Source of the DNA: Auanema rhodensis
Lineage: Eukaryota > Nematoda > Chromadorea > Rhabditida > Rhabditidae
Reading direction: 5' to 3'
Length of the DNA: 64,000 nt
Assembly: GCA_964057225.1 (NCBI GenBank)
Contig: OZ059897.1
Coordinates: forward strand, 2,480,001-2,544,000
In this document: positions 49,601-62,473 of the stretch, piece after piece
How positions within the stretch are numbered: the first letter of the stretch is position 1
Layout of the letters: every line of letters begins with the position of its first letter
Program-made: the position numbers and the translations under genes
Notes under the pieces: generated by a model
Told to the model about the DNA's origin: nothing
The model's input: the letters and a program-made list of their open reading frames with translations, nothing else
The model's database searches: none

Positions 49601-50188
49601 TTTTGTCAAAATGTTTTTGGAAGCAATGTTGAGTGTACATGGGAACTCAACATACACTAATGCATTATTTTTCAAACGATCATAACTAATTTTTGTATAG
49701 AGCGTTTCTCAATGTAGTATAGTGCATTCGATGCGGATTTTTAAGCTGCGTTGATCTGTGTTATCAGATTTGAGTTAACTTAAAAATGCACCGAGACATC
49801 AACTGATATATGTTCACACTTATATCCTCGATTTTCACCCTGAAGAAATGATTTTTTCGTTGAAAAACATTGTCCATCGTATTCGTCTTGAAAAAAGAAA
49901 TCTAAAAACATCTACTTTTTGTGAAATTATTTAGAAATTTTTCGGGAAAATTTTTGTCAAAATGTTTTTGGAAGCAATGTTGAGTGTACATGGGAACTCA
50001 ACATACACTAATGCATTATTTTTCAAACGATCATAACTAATTTTTGTATAGAGCGTTTCTCAATGTAGTATAGTGCATTCGATGCGGATTTTTAAGCTGC
50101 GTTGATCTGTGTTATCAGATTTGAGTTAACTTAAAAATGCACCGAGATATCAACTGATATATGTTCACACTTATATCCTCGATTTTCA
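46679..50188 (+). repeat. 10-mer higher-order repeat, copy 1 (3,510 bp)
   Basis: m134 (aaaacttttg), m135 (ttctg, tttggg), m136 (t21), m137 (ttctg, tttggg, cattg, ttttca), m138 (ttattcag, catagga), m139 (t28 gtcttcg), m140-m142 (t21; the last with gagacatc), m143. The aaaacttttg, ttattcag/catagga and t28 units recur 3,510 bp later. m134 has private tttttatat and atcaaattt changes. Confidence 0.7.
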
Positions 50189-51592
50189 CCCTGAAGAAAT
50201 GATTTTTTCGTTGAAAAACATTGTCCATCGTATTCGTCTTGAAAAAAGGAATCTAAAAACATCTACTTTTTGTGAAATTATTTAGAAATTTTTCGGGAAA
50301 ACTTTTGTCAAAATGTTTTTGGAAGCAATGTTGAGTGTACATGGGAACTCAACATACACTAATGCATTATTTTTCAAACGATCATAACTAATTTTTGTAT
50401 AGAGCGTTTCTCAATGTAGTATAGTGCATTCGATGCGGATTTTTAAGCTGCGTTGATCTGTGTTATCAGATTTGAGTTAACTTAAAAATGCACCGAGATA
50501 TCAACTGATATATGTTCACACTTATATCCTCGATTTTCACCCTGAAGAAATGATTTTTTCGTTGAAAAACATTGTCCATCGTATTCGTCTTGAAAAAAGA
50601 AATCTAAAAACATCTACTTTCTGTGAAATTATTTAGAAATTTTTTGGGAAAATTTTTGTCAAAATGTTTTTGGAAGCAATGTTGAGTGTACATGGGAACT
50701 CAACATACACTAATGCATTATTTTTCAAACGATCATAACTAATTTTTGTATAGAGCGTTTCTCAATGTAGTATAGTGCATTCGATGCGGATTTTTAAGCT
50801 GCGTTGATCTGTGTTATCAGATTTGAGTTAACTTAAAAATGCACCGAGATATCAACTGATATATGTTCACACTTATATCCTCGATTTTCACCCTGAAGAA
50901 ATGATTTTTTCGTTGAAAAACATTGTCCATCGTATTCGTCTTGAAAAAAGAAATCTAAAAACATCTACTTTCTGTGAAATTATTTAGAAATTTTTTGGGA
51001 AAATTTTTGTCAAAATGTTTTTGGAAGCAATGTTGAGTGTACATGGGAACTCAACATACACTAATGCATTATTTTTCAAACGATCATAACTAATTTTTGT
51101 ATAGAGCGTTTCTCAATGTAGTATAGTGCATTCGATGCGGATTTTTAAGCTGCGTTGATCTGTGTTATCAGATTTGAGTTAACTTAAAAATGCACCGAGA
51201 TATCAACTGATATATGTTCACACTTATATCCTCGATTTTCACCCTGAAGAAATGATTTTTTTGTTGAAAAACATTGTCCATCGTATTCGTCTTGAAAAAA
51301 GAAATCTAAAAACATCTACTTTTTGTGAAATTATTTAGAAATTTTTCGGGAAAATTTTTGTCAAAATGTTTTTGGAAGCAATGTTGAGTGTACATGGGAA
51401 CTCAACATACACTAATGCATTATTTTTCAAACGATCATAACTAATTTTTGTATAGAGCGTTTCTCATTGTAGTATAGTGCATTCGATGCGGATTTTCAAG
51501 CTGCGTTGATCTGTGTTATCAGATTTGAGTTAACTTAAAAATGCACCGAGATATCAACTGATATAGGTTCACACTTGTATCCTCGATTTTCA
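50189..51592 (+). repeat. Monomers m144-m147, start of the next 10-mer copy
   Basis: m144 repeats aaaacttttg; m145 and m146 are ttctg/tttggg units; m147 is t21 with cattg and ttttca. Compared with m136-m137 the markers of the third and fourth units are exchanged, so an exchange within the series is likely. Confidence 0.65.
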
Positions 51593-54500
51593 CCCTGAAG
51601 AAATGATTTTTTCGTTGAAAAACATTGTCCATCGTATTCGTCTTGAAAAAAGGAATCTAAAAACATCTACTTTTTGTGAAATTATTCAGAAATTTTTCGG
51701 GAAAATTTTTGTCAAAATGTTTTTGGAAGCAATGTTGAGTGTACATAGGAACTCAACATACACTAATGCATTATTTTTCAAACGATCATAACTAATTTTT
51801 GTATAGAGCGTTTCTCAATGTAGTATAGTGCATTTGATGCGGATTTTTAAGCTGCGTTGATCTGTGTTATCAGATTTGAGTTAACTTAAAAATGCACCGA
51901 GATATCAACTGATATAGGTTCACACTTATATCCTCGATTTTCACCCTGAAGAAATGATTTTTTCGTTGAATAACATTGTCCATCGTCTTCGTCTTGAAAA
52001 AAGGAATTTAAAAACATCTACTTTTTGTGAAATTATTTAGAAATTTTTCGGGAAAATTTTTGTCAAAATGTTTTTGGAAGCAATGTTGAGTGTACATGGG
52101 AACTCAACATACACTAATGCATTATTTTTCAAACGATCATAACTAATTTTTGTATAGAGCGTTTCTCAATGTAGTATAGTGCATTCGATGCGGATTTTTA
52201 AGCTGCGTTGATCTGTGTTATCAGATTTGAGTTAACTTAAAAATGCACCGAGACATCAACTGATATATGTTCACACTTATATCCTCGATTTTCACCCTGA
52301 AGAAATGATTTTTTCGTTGAAAAACATTGTCCATCGTATTCGTCTTGAAAAAAGAAATCTAAAAACATCTACTTTTTGTGAAATTATTTAGAAATTTTTC
52401 GGGAAAATTTTTGTCAAAATGTTTTTGGAAGCAATGTTGAGTGTACATGGGAACTCAACATACACTAATGCATTATTTTTCAAACGATCATAACTAATTT
52501 TTGTATAGAGCGTTTCTCAATGTAGTATAGTGCATTCGATGCGGATTTTTAAGCTGCGTTGATCTGTGTTAGCAGATTTGAGTTAACTTAAAAATGCACC
52601 GAGATATCAACTGATATAGGTTCACACTTATATCCTCGATTTTCACCCTGAAGAAATGATTTTTTCGTTGAATAACATTGTCCATCGTCTTCGTCTTGAA
52701 AAAAGGAATCTAAAAACATCTACTTTTTGTGAAATTATTTAGAAATTTTTCGGGAAAATTTTTGTCAAAATGTTTTTGGAAGCAATGTTGAGTGTACATG
52801 GGAACTCAACATACACTAATGCATTATTTTTCAAACGATCATAACTAATTTTTGTATAGAGCGTTTCTCAATGTAGTATAGTGCATTCGATGCGGATTTT
52901 TAAGCTGCGTTGATCTGTGTTAGCAGATTTGAGTTAACTTAAAAATGCACCGAGATATCAACTGATATATGTTCACACTTATATCCTCGATTTTCACCCT
53001 GAAGAAATGATTTTTTCGTTGAATAACATTGTCCATCGTCTTCGTCTTGAAAAAAGGAATCTAAAAACATCTACTTTTTGTGAAATTATTTAGAAATTTT
53101 TCGGGAAAATTTTTGTCAAAATGTTTTTGGAAGCAATGTTGAGTGTACATGGGAACTCAACATACACTAATGCATTATTTTTCAAACGATCATAACTAAT
53201 TTTTGTATAGAGCGTTTCTCAATGTAGTATAGTGCATTCGATGCGGATTTTTAAGCTGCGTTGATCTGTGTTATCAGATTTGAGTTAACTTAAAAATGCA
53301 CCGAGACATCAACTGATATATGTTCACACTTATATCCTCGATTTTCACCCTGAAGAAATGATTTTTTCGTTGAAAAACATTGTCCATCGTATTCGTCTTG
53401 AAAAAAGAAATCTAAAAACATCTACTTTCTGTGAAATTATTTAGAAATTTTTTGGGAAAATTTTTGTCAAAATGTTTTTGGAAGCAATGTTGAGTGTACA
53501 TGGGAACTCAACATACACTAATGCATTATTTTTCAAACGATCATAACTAATTTTTGTATAGAGCGTTTCTCAATGTAGTATAGTGCATTCGATGCGGATT
53601 TTTAAGCTGCGTTGATCTGTGTTATCAGATTTGAGTTAACTTAAAAATGCACCGAGATATCAACTGATATATGTTCACACTTATATCCTCGATTTTCACC
53701 CTGAAGAAATGATTTTTTCGTTGAAAAACATTGTCCATCGTATTCGTCTTGAAAAAAGAAATCTAAAAACATCTACTTTCTGTGAAATTATTTAGAAATT
53801 TTTTGGGAAAATTTTTGTCAAAATGTTTTTGGAAGCAATGTTGAGTGTACATGGGAACTCAACATACACTAATGCATTATTTTTCAAACGATCATAACTA
53901 ATTTTTGTATAGAGCGTTTCTCAATGTAGTATAGTGCATTCGATGCGGATTTTTAAGCTGCGTTGATCTGTGTTATCAGATTTGAGTTAACTTAAAAATG
54001 CACCGAGATATCAACTGATATATGTTCACACTTATATCCTCGATTTTCACCCTGAAGAAATGATTTTTTCGTTGAAAAACATTGTCCATCGTATTCGTCT
54101 TGAAAAAAGAAATCTAAAAACATCTACTTTCTGTGAAATTATTTAGAAATTTTTTGGGAAAATTTTTGTCAAAATGTTTTTGGAAGCAATGTTGAGTGTA
54201 CATGGGAACTCAACATACACTAATGCATTATTTTTCAAACGATCATAACTAATTTTTGTATAGAGCGTTTCTCAATGTAGTATAGTGCATTCGATGCGGA
54301 TTTTTAAGCTGCGTTGATCTGTGTTATCAGATTTGAGTTAACTTAAAAATGCACCGAGATATCAACTGATATATGTTCACACTTATATCCTCGATTTTCA
54401 CCCTGAAGAAATGATTTTTTTGTTGAAAAACATTGTCCATCGTATTCGTCTTGAAAAAAGAAATCTAAAAACATCTACTTTTTGTGAAATTATTTAGAAA

Positions 54501-54751
54501 TTTTTCGGGAAAATTTTTGTCAAAATGTTTTTGGAAGCAATGTTGAGTGTACATGGGAACTCAACATACACTAATGCATTATTTTTCAAACGATCATAAC
54601 TAATTTTTGTATAGAGCGTTTCTCATTGTAGTATAGTGCATTCGATGCGGATTTTCAAGCTGCGTTGATCTGTGTTATCAGATTTGAGTTAACTTAAAAA
54701 TGCACCGAGATATCAACTGATATAGGTTCACACTTGTATCCTCGATTTTCA
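51593..54751 (+). repeat. 9-mer higher-order repeat, copy 1 (3,159 bp)
   Basis: m148 (ttattcag, catagga), m149 (t28, gagacatc), m150 (a61, ttagcag), m151 (t28, ttagcag), m152 (t28, gagacatc), m153-m155 (three ttctg/tttggg units in a row), m156 (t21, cattg, ttttca). The series restarts at 54752. The three consecutive ttctg/tttggg units look like local triplication; there were one or two such units in the preceding copies. Confidence 0.75.
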
Positions 54752-56857
54752 CCCTGAAGAAATGATTTTTTCGTTGAAAAACATTGTCCATCGTATTCGT
54801 CTTGAAAAAAGGAATCTAAAAACATCTACTTTTTGTGAAATTATTCAGAAATTTTTCGGGAAAATTTTTGTCAAAATGTTTTTGGAAGCAATGTTGAGTG
54901 TACATAGGAACTCAACATACACTAATGCATTATTTTTCAAACGATCATAACTAATTTTTGTATAGAGCGTTTCTCAATGTAGTATAGTGCATTCGATGCG
55001 GATTTTTAAGCTGCGTTGATCTGTGTTATCAGATTTGAGTTAACTTAAAAATGCACCGAGATATCAACTGATATAGGTTCACACTTATATCCTCGATTTT
55101 CACCCTGAAGAAATGATTTTTTCGTTGAATAACATTGTCCATCGTCTTCGTCTTGAAAAAAGGAATCTAAAAACATCTACTTTTTGTGAAATTATTTAGA
55201 AATTTTTCGGGAAAATTTTTGTCAAAATGTTTTTGGAAGCAATGTTGAGTGTACATGGGAACTCAACATACACTAATGCATTATTTTTCAAACGATCATA
55301 ACTAATTTTTGTATAGAGCGTTTCTCAATGTAGTATAGTGCATTCGATGCGGATTTTTAAGCTGCGTTGATCTGTGTTATCAGATTTGAGTTAACTTAAA
55401 AATGCACCGAGACATCAACTGATATATGTTCACACTTATATCCTCGATTTTCACCCTGAAGAAATGATTTTTTCGTTGAAAAACATTGTCCATCGTATTC
55501 GTCTTGAAAAAAGAAATCTAAAAACATCTACTTTTTGTGAAATTATTTAGAAATTTTTCGGGAAAATTTTTGTCAAAATGTTTTTGGAAGCAATGTTGAG
55601 TGTACATGGGAACTCAACATACACTAATGCATTATTTTTCAAACGATCATAACTAATTTTTGTATAGAGCGTTTCTCAATGTAGTATAGTGCATTCGATG
55701 CGGATTTTTAAGCTGCGTTGATCTGTGTTAGCAGATTTGAGTTAACTTAAAAATGCACCGAGATATCAACTGATATAGGTTCACACTTATATCCTCGATT
55801 TTCACCCTGAAGAAATGATTTTTTCGTTGAATAACATTGTCCATCGTCTTCGTCTTGAAAAAAGGAATCTAAAAACATCTACTTTTTGTGAAATTATTTA
55901 GAAATTTTTCGGGAAAATTTTTGTCAAAATGTTTTTGGAAGCAATGTTGAGTGTACATGGGAACTCAACATACACTAATGCATTATTTTTCAAACGATCA
56001 TAACTAATTTTTGTATAGAGCGTTTCTCAATGTAGTATAGTGCATTCGATGCGGATTTTTAAGCTGCGTTGATCTGTGTTAGCAGATTTGAGTTAACTTA
56101 AAAATGCACCGAGATATGAACTGATATATGTTCACACTTATATCCTCGATTTTCACCCTGAAGAAATGATTTTTTCGTTGAAAAACATTGTCCATCGTAT
56201 TCGTCTTGAAAAAAGAAATCTAAAAACATCTACTTTTTGTGAAATTATTTAGAAATTTTTCGGGAAAATTTTTGTCAAAATGTTTTTGGAAGCAATGTTG
56301 AGTGTACATGGGAACTCAACATACACTAATGCATTATTTTTCAAACGATCATAACTAATTTTTGTATAGAGCGTTTCTCATTGTAGTATAGTGCATTCGA
56401 TGCGGATTTTCAAGCTGCGTTGATCTGTGTTATCAGATTTGAGTTAACTTAAAAATGCACCGAGATATCAACTGATATAGGTTCACACTTGTATCCTCGA
56501 TTTTCACCCTGAAGAAATGATTTTTTCGTTGAAAAACATTGTCCATCGTATTCGTCTTGAAAAAAGGAATCTAAAAACATCTACTTTTTGTGAAATTATT
56601 TAGAAATTTTTCGGGAAAATTTTTGTCAAAATGTTTTTGGAAGCAATGTTGAGTGTACATGGGAACTCAACATACACTAATGCATTATTTTTCAAACGAT
56701 CATAACTAATTTTTGTATAGAGCGTTTCTCAATGTAGTATAGTGCATTCGATGCGGATTTTTAAGCTGCGTTGATCTGTGTTATCAGATTTGAGTTAGCT
56801 TAAAAATGCACCGAGATATCAACTGATATAGGTTCACACTTATATCCTCGATTTTCA
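54752..56857 (+). repeat. 9-mer copy 2 (partial), monomers m157-m162
   Basis: m157-m160 match m148-m151. m161 (cattg, ttttca) and m162 (gttagc) then leave the 9-mer pattern. The five units 55103-56857 recur at 58262-60016 (offset 3,159 bp). m160 introduces the rare gatatgaac. Confidence 0.7.
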
Positions 56858-58261
56858 CCCTGAAGAAATGATTTTTTCGTTGAATAACATTGTCCATCGT
56901 CTTCGTCTTAAAAAAAGGAATCTAAAAACATCTACTTTTTGTGAAATTATTTAGAAATTTTTCGGGAAAATTTTTGTCAAAATGTTTTTGGAAGCAAAGT
57001 TGAGTGTACATGGGAACTCAACATACACTAATGCATTATTTTTCAAACGATCATAACTAATTTTTGTATAGAGCGTTTCTCATTGTAGTATAGTGCATTC
57101 GATGCGGATTTTCAAGCTGCGTTGATCTGTGTTATCAGATTTGAGTTAACTTAAAAATGCACCGAGATATCAACTGATATAGGTTCACACTTGTATCCTC
57201 GATTTTCACCCTGAAGAAATGATTTTTTCGTTGAAAAACATTGTCCATCGTATTCGTCTTGAAAAAAGGAATCTAAAAACATCTACTTTTTGTGAAATTA
57301 TTTAGAAATTTTTCGGGAAAATTTTTGTCAAAATGTTTTTGGAAGCAATGTTGAGTGTACATAGGAACTCAACATACACTAATGCATTATTTTTCAAACG
57401 ATCATAACTAATTTTTGTATAGAGCGTTTCTCAATGTAGTATAGTGCATTCGATGCGGATTTTTAAGCTGCGTTGATCTGTGTTATCAGATTTGAGTTAA
57501 CTTAAAAATGCACCGAGATATCAACTGATATAGGTTCACACTTATATCCTCGATTTTCACCCTGAAGAAATGATTTTTTCGTTGAATAACATTGTCCATC
57601 GTCTTCGTCTTGAAAAAAGGAATCTAAAAACATCTACTTTTTGTGAAATTATCTAGAAATTTTTCGGGAAAATTTTTGTCAAAATGTTTTTGGAAGCAAT
57701 GTTGAGTGTACATGGGAACTCAACATACACTAATGCATTATTTTTCAAACGATCATAACTAATTTTTGTATAGAGCGTTTCTCAATGTAGTATAGTGCAT
57801 TTGATGCGGATTTTTAAGCTGCGTTGATCTGTGTTATCAGATTTGAGTTAATTTAAAAATGCACCGAGATATCAACTGATATATGTTCACACTTATATCC
57901 TCGATTTTCACCCTGTAGAAATGATTTTTTCGTTGAAAAACATTGTCCATCGTATTCGTCTTGAAAAAAGAAATCTAAAAACATCTACTTTTTGTGAAAT
58001 TATTTAGAAATTTTTCGGGAAAATTTTTGTCAAAATGTTTTTGGAAGCAATGTTGAGTGTACATGGGAACTCAACATACACTAATGCATTATTTTTCAAA
58101 CGATCATAACTAATTTTTGTATAGAGCGTTTCTCAATGTAGTATAGTGCATTCGATGCGGATTTTTAAGCTGCGTTGATCTGTGTTATCAGATTTGAGTT
58201 AACTTAAAAATGCACCGAGATATCAACTGATATAGGTTCACACTTATATCCTCGATTTTCA
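56858..58261 (+). repeat. Monomers m163-m166, part of a 7-mer duplicated 4,212 bp downstream
   Basis: m163 (cttaaa, gcaaagtt, cattg, ttttca), m164 (catagga), m165 (ttatctag, catttgatg, gttaattt), m166 (ccctgtag). With m160-m162 these form a seven-unit block (55805-58261) that recurs at 60017-62473, including the rare gatatgaac, gcaaagtt, gttaattt and ccctgtag. Confidence 0.8.
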
Positions 58262-60016
58262 CCCTGAAGAAATGATTTTTTCGTTGAATAACATTGTCCA
58301 TCGTCTTCGTCTTGAAAAAAGGAATCTAAAAACATCTACTTTTTGTGAAATTATTTAGAAATTTTTCGGGAAAATTTTTGTCAAAATGTTTTTGGAAGCA
58401 ATGTTGAGTGTACATGGGAACTCAACATACACTAATGCATTATTTTTCAAACGATCATAACTAATTTTTGTATAGAGCGTTTCTCAATGTAGTATAGTGC
58501 ATTCGATGCGGATTTTTAAGCTGCGTTGATCTGTGTTATCAGATTTGAGTTAACTTAAAAATGCACCGAGACATCAACTGATATATGTTCACACTTATAT
58601 CCTCGATTTTCACCCTGAAGAAATGATTTTTTCGTTGAAAAACATTGTCCATCGTATTCGTCTTGAAAAAATAAATCTAAAAACATCTACTTTTTGTGAA
58701 ATTATTTAGAAATTTTTCGGGAAAATTTTTGTCAAAATGTTTTTGGAAGCAATGTTGAGTGTACATGGGAACTCAACATACACTAATGCATTATTTTTCA
58801 AACGATCATAACTAATTTTTGTATAGAGCGTTTCTCAATGTAGTATAGTGCATTCGATGCGGATTTTTAAGCTGCGTTGATCTGTGTTAGCAGATTTGAG
58901 TTAACTTAAAAATGCACCGAGATATCAACTGATATAGGTTCACACTTATATCCTCGATTTTCACCCTGAAGAAATGATTTTTTCGTTGAATAACATTGTC
59001 CATCGTCTTCGTCTTGAAAAAAGGAATCTAAAAACATCTACTTTTTGTGAAATTATTTAGAAATTTTTCGGGAAAATTTTTGTCAAAATGTTTTTGGAAG
59101 CAATGTTGAGTGTACATGGGAACTCAACATACACTAATGCATTATTTTTCAAACGATCATAACTAATTTTTGTATAGAGCGTTTCTCAATGTAGTATAGT
59201 GCATTCGATGCGGATTTTTAAGCTGCGTTGATCTGTGTTAGCAGATTTGAGTTAACTTAAAAATGCACCGAGATATCAACTGATATATGTTCACACTTAT
59301 ATCCTCGATTTTCACCCTGAAGAAATGATTTTTTCGTTGAAAAACATTGTCCATCGTATTCGTCTTGAAAAAAGAAATCTAAAAACATCTACTTTTTGTG
59401 AAATTATTTAGAAATTTTTCGGGAAAATTTTTGTCAAAATGTTTTTGGAAGCAATGTTGAGTGTACATGGGAACTCAACATACACTAATGCATTATTTTT
59501 CAAACGATCATAACTAATTTTTGTATAGAGCGTTTCTCATTGTAGTATAGTGCATTCGATGCGGATTTTCAAGCTGCGTTGATCTGTGTTATCAGATTTG
59601 AGTTAACTTAAAAATGCACCGAGATATCAACTGATATAGGTTCACACTTGTATCCTCGATTTTCACCCTGAAGAAATGATTTTTTCGTTGAAAAACATTG
59701 TCCATCGTATTCGTCTTGAAAAAAGGAATCTAAAAACATCTACTTTTTGTGAAATTATTTAGAAATTTTTCGGGAAAATTTTTGTCAAAATGTTTTTGGA
59801 AGCAATGTTGAGTGTACATGGGAACTCAACATACACTAATGCATTATTTTTCAAACGATCATAACTAATTTTTGTATAGAGCGTTTCTCAATGTAGTATA
59901 GTGCATTCGATGCGGATTTTTAAGCTGCGTTGATCTGTGTTATCAGATTTGAGTTAGCTTAAAAATGCACCGAGATATCAACTGATATAGGTTCACACTT
60001 ATATCCTCGATTTTCA
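58262..60016 (+). repeat. Monomers m167-m171, copy of the block at 55103
   Basis: Units in order: t28 with gagacatc; a28 with a private aaaataaatc and ttagcag; t28 with ttagcag; A' with cattg and ttttca; g61 with gttagc. They match 55103-56857 at 3,159 bp, though the third unit has gatatcaac where m160 has gatatgaac. Confidence 0.7.
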
Positions 60017-62473
60017 CCCTGAAGAAATGATTTTTTCGTTGAATAACATTGTCCATCGTCTTCGTCTTGAAAAAAGGAATCTAAAAACATCTACTTTTTG
60101 TGAAATTATTTAGAAATTTTTCGGGAAAATTTTTGTCAAAATGTTTTTGGAAGCAATGTTGAGTGTACATGGGAACTCAACATACACTAATGCATTATTT
60201 TTCAAACGATCATAACTAATTTTTGTATAGAGCGTTTCTCAATGTAGTATAGTGCATTCGATGCGGATTTTTAAGCTGCGTTGATCTGTGTTAGCAGATT
60301 TGAGTTAACTTAAAAATGCACCGAGATATGAACTGATATATGTTCACACTTATATCCTCGATTTTCACCCTGAAGAAATGATTTTTTCGTTGAAAAACAT
60401 TGTCCATCGTATTCGTCTTGAAAAAAGAAATCTAAAAACATCTACTTTTTGTGAAATTATTTAGAAATTTTTCGGGAAAATTTTTGTCAAAATGTTTTTG
60501 GAAGCAATGTTGAGTGTACATGGGAACTCAACATACACTAATGCATTATTTTTCAAACGATCATAACTAATTTTTGTATAGAGCGTTTCTCATTGTAGTA
60601 TAGTGCATTCGATGCGGATTTTCAAGCTGCGTTGATCTGTGTTATCAGATTTGAGTTAACTTAAAAATGCACCGAGATATCAACTGATATAGGTTCACAC
60701 TTGTATCCTCGATTTTCACCCTGAAGAAATGATTTTTTCGTTGAAAAACATTGTCCATCGTATTCGTCTTGAAAAAAGGAATCTAAAAACATCTACTTTT
60801 TGTGAAATTATTTAGAAATTTTTCGGGAAAATTTTTGTCAAAATGTTTTTGGAAGCAATGTTGAGTGTACATGGGAACTCAACATACACTAATGCATTAT
60901 TTTTCAAACGATCATAACTAATTTTTGTATAGAGCGTTTCTCAATGTAGTATAGTGCATTCGATGCGGATTTTTAAGCTGCGTTGATCTGTGTTATCAGA
61001 TTTGAGTTAGCTTAAAAATGCACCGAGATATCAACTGATATAGGTTCACACTTATATCCTCGATTTTCACCCTGAAGAAATGATTTTTTCGTTGAATAAC
61101 ATTGTCCATCGTCTTCGTCTTAAAAAAAGGAATCTAAAAACATCTACTTTTTGTGAAATTATTTAGAAATTTTTCGGGAAAATTTTTGTCAAAATGTTTT
61201 TGGAAGCAAAGTTGAGTGTACATGGGAACTCAACATACACTAATGCATTATTTTTCAAACGATCATAACTAATTTTTGTATAGAGCGTTTCTCATTGTAG
61301 TATAGTGCATTCGATGCGGATTTTCAAGCTGCGTTGATCTGTGTTATCAGATTTGAGTTAACTTAAAAATGCACCGAGATATCAACTGATATAGGTTCAC
61401 ACTTGTATCCTCGATTTTCACCCTGAAGAAATGATTTTTTCGTTGAAAAACATTGTCCATCGTATTCGTCTTGAAAAAAGGAATCTAAAAACATCTACTT
61501 TTTGTGAAATTATTTAGAAATTTTTCGGGAAAATTTTTGTCAAAATGTTTTTGGAAGCAATGTTGAGTGTACATAGGAACTCAACATACACTAATGCATT
61601 ATTTTTCAAACGATCATAACTAATTTTTGTATAGAGCGTTTCTCAATGTAGTATAGTGCATTCGATGCGGATTTTTAAGCTGCGTTGATCTGTGTTATCA
61701 GATTTGAGTTAACTTAAAAATGCACCGAGATATCAACTGATATAGGTTCACACTTATATCCTCGATTTTCACCCTGAAGAAATGATTTTTTCGTTGAATA
61801 ACATTGTCCATCGTCTTCGTCTTGAAAAAAGGAATCTAAAAACATCTACTTTTTGTGAAATTATCTAGAAATTTTTCGGGAAAATTTTTGTCAAAATGTT
61901 TTTGGAAGCAATGTTGAGTGTACATGGGAACTCAACATACACTAATGCATTATTTTTCAAACGATCATAACTAATTTTTGTATAGAGCGTTTCTCAATGT
62001 AGTATAGTGCATTTGATGCGGATTTTTAAGCTGCGTTGATCTGTGTTATCAGATTTGAGTTAATTTAAAAATGCACCGAGATATCAACTGATATATGTTC
62101 ACACTTATATCCTCGATTTTCACCCTGTAGAAATGATTTTTTCGTTGAAAAACATTGTCCATCGTATTCGTCTTGAAAAAAGAAATCTAAAAACATCTAC
62201 TTTTTGTGAAATTATTTAGAAATTTTTCGGGAAAATTTTTGTCAAAATGTTTTTGGAAGCAATGTTGAGTGTACATGGGAACTCAACATACACTAATGCA
62301 TTATTTTTCAAACGATCATAACTAATTTTTGTATAGAGCGTTTCTCAATGTAGTATAGTGCATTCGATGCGGATTTTTAAGCTGCGTTGATCTGTGTTAT
62401 CAGATTTGAGTTAACTTAAAAATGCACCGAGATATCAACTGATATATGTTCACACTTGTATCCTCGATTTTCA
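60017..62473 (+). repeat. 7-mer block, second copy
   Basis: m172-m178 repeat m160-m166 at an offset of 4,212 bp (12 monomers). All rare markers are shared. The only differences I saw are m178 ending with gatatatg and cttgtat where m166 ends with gatatagg and cttatat, so the copy ends near site 325 of its last unit. Confidence 0.8.
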
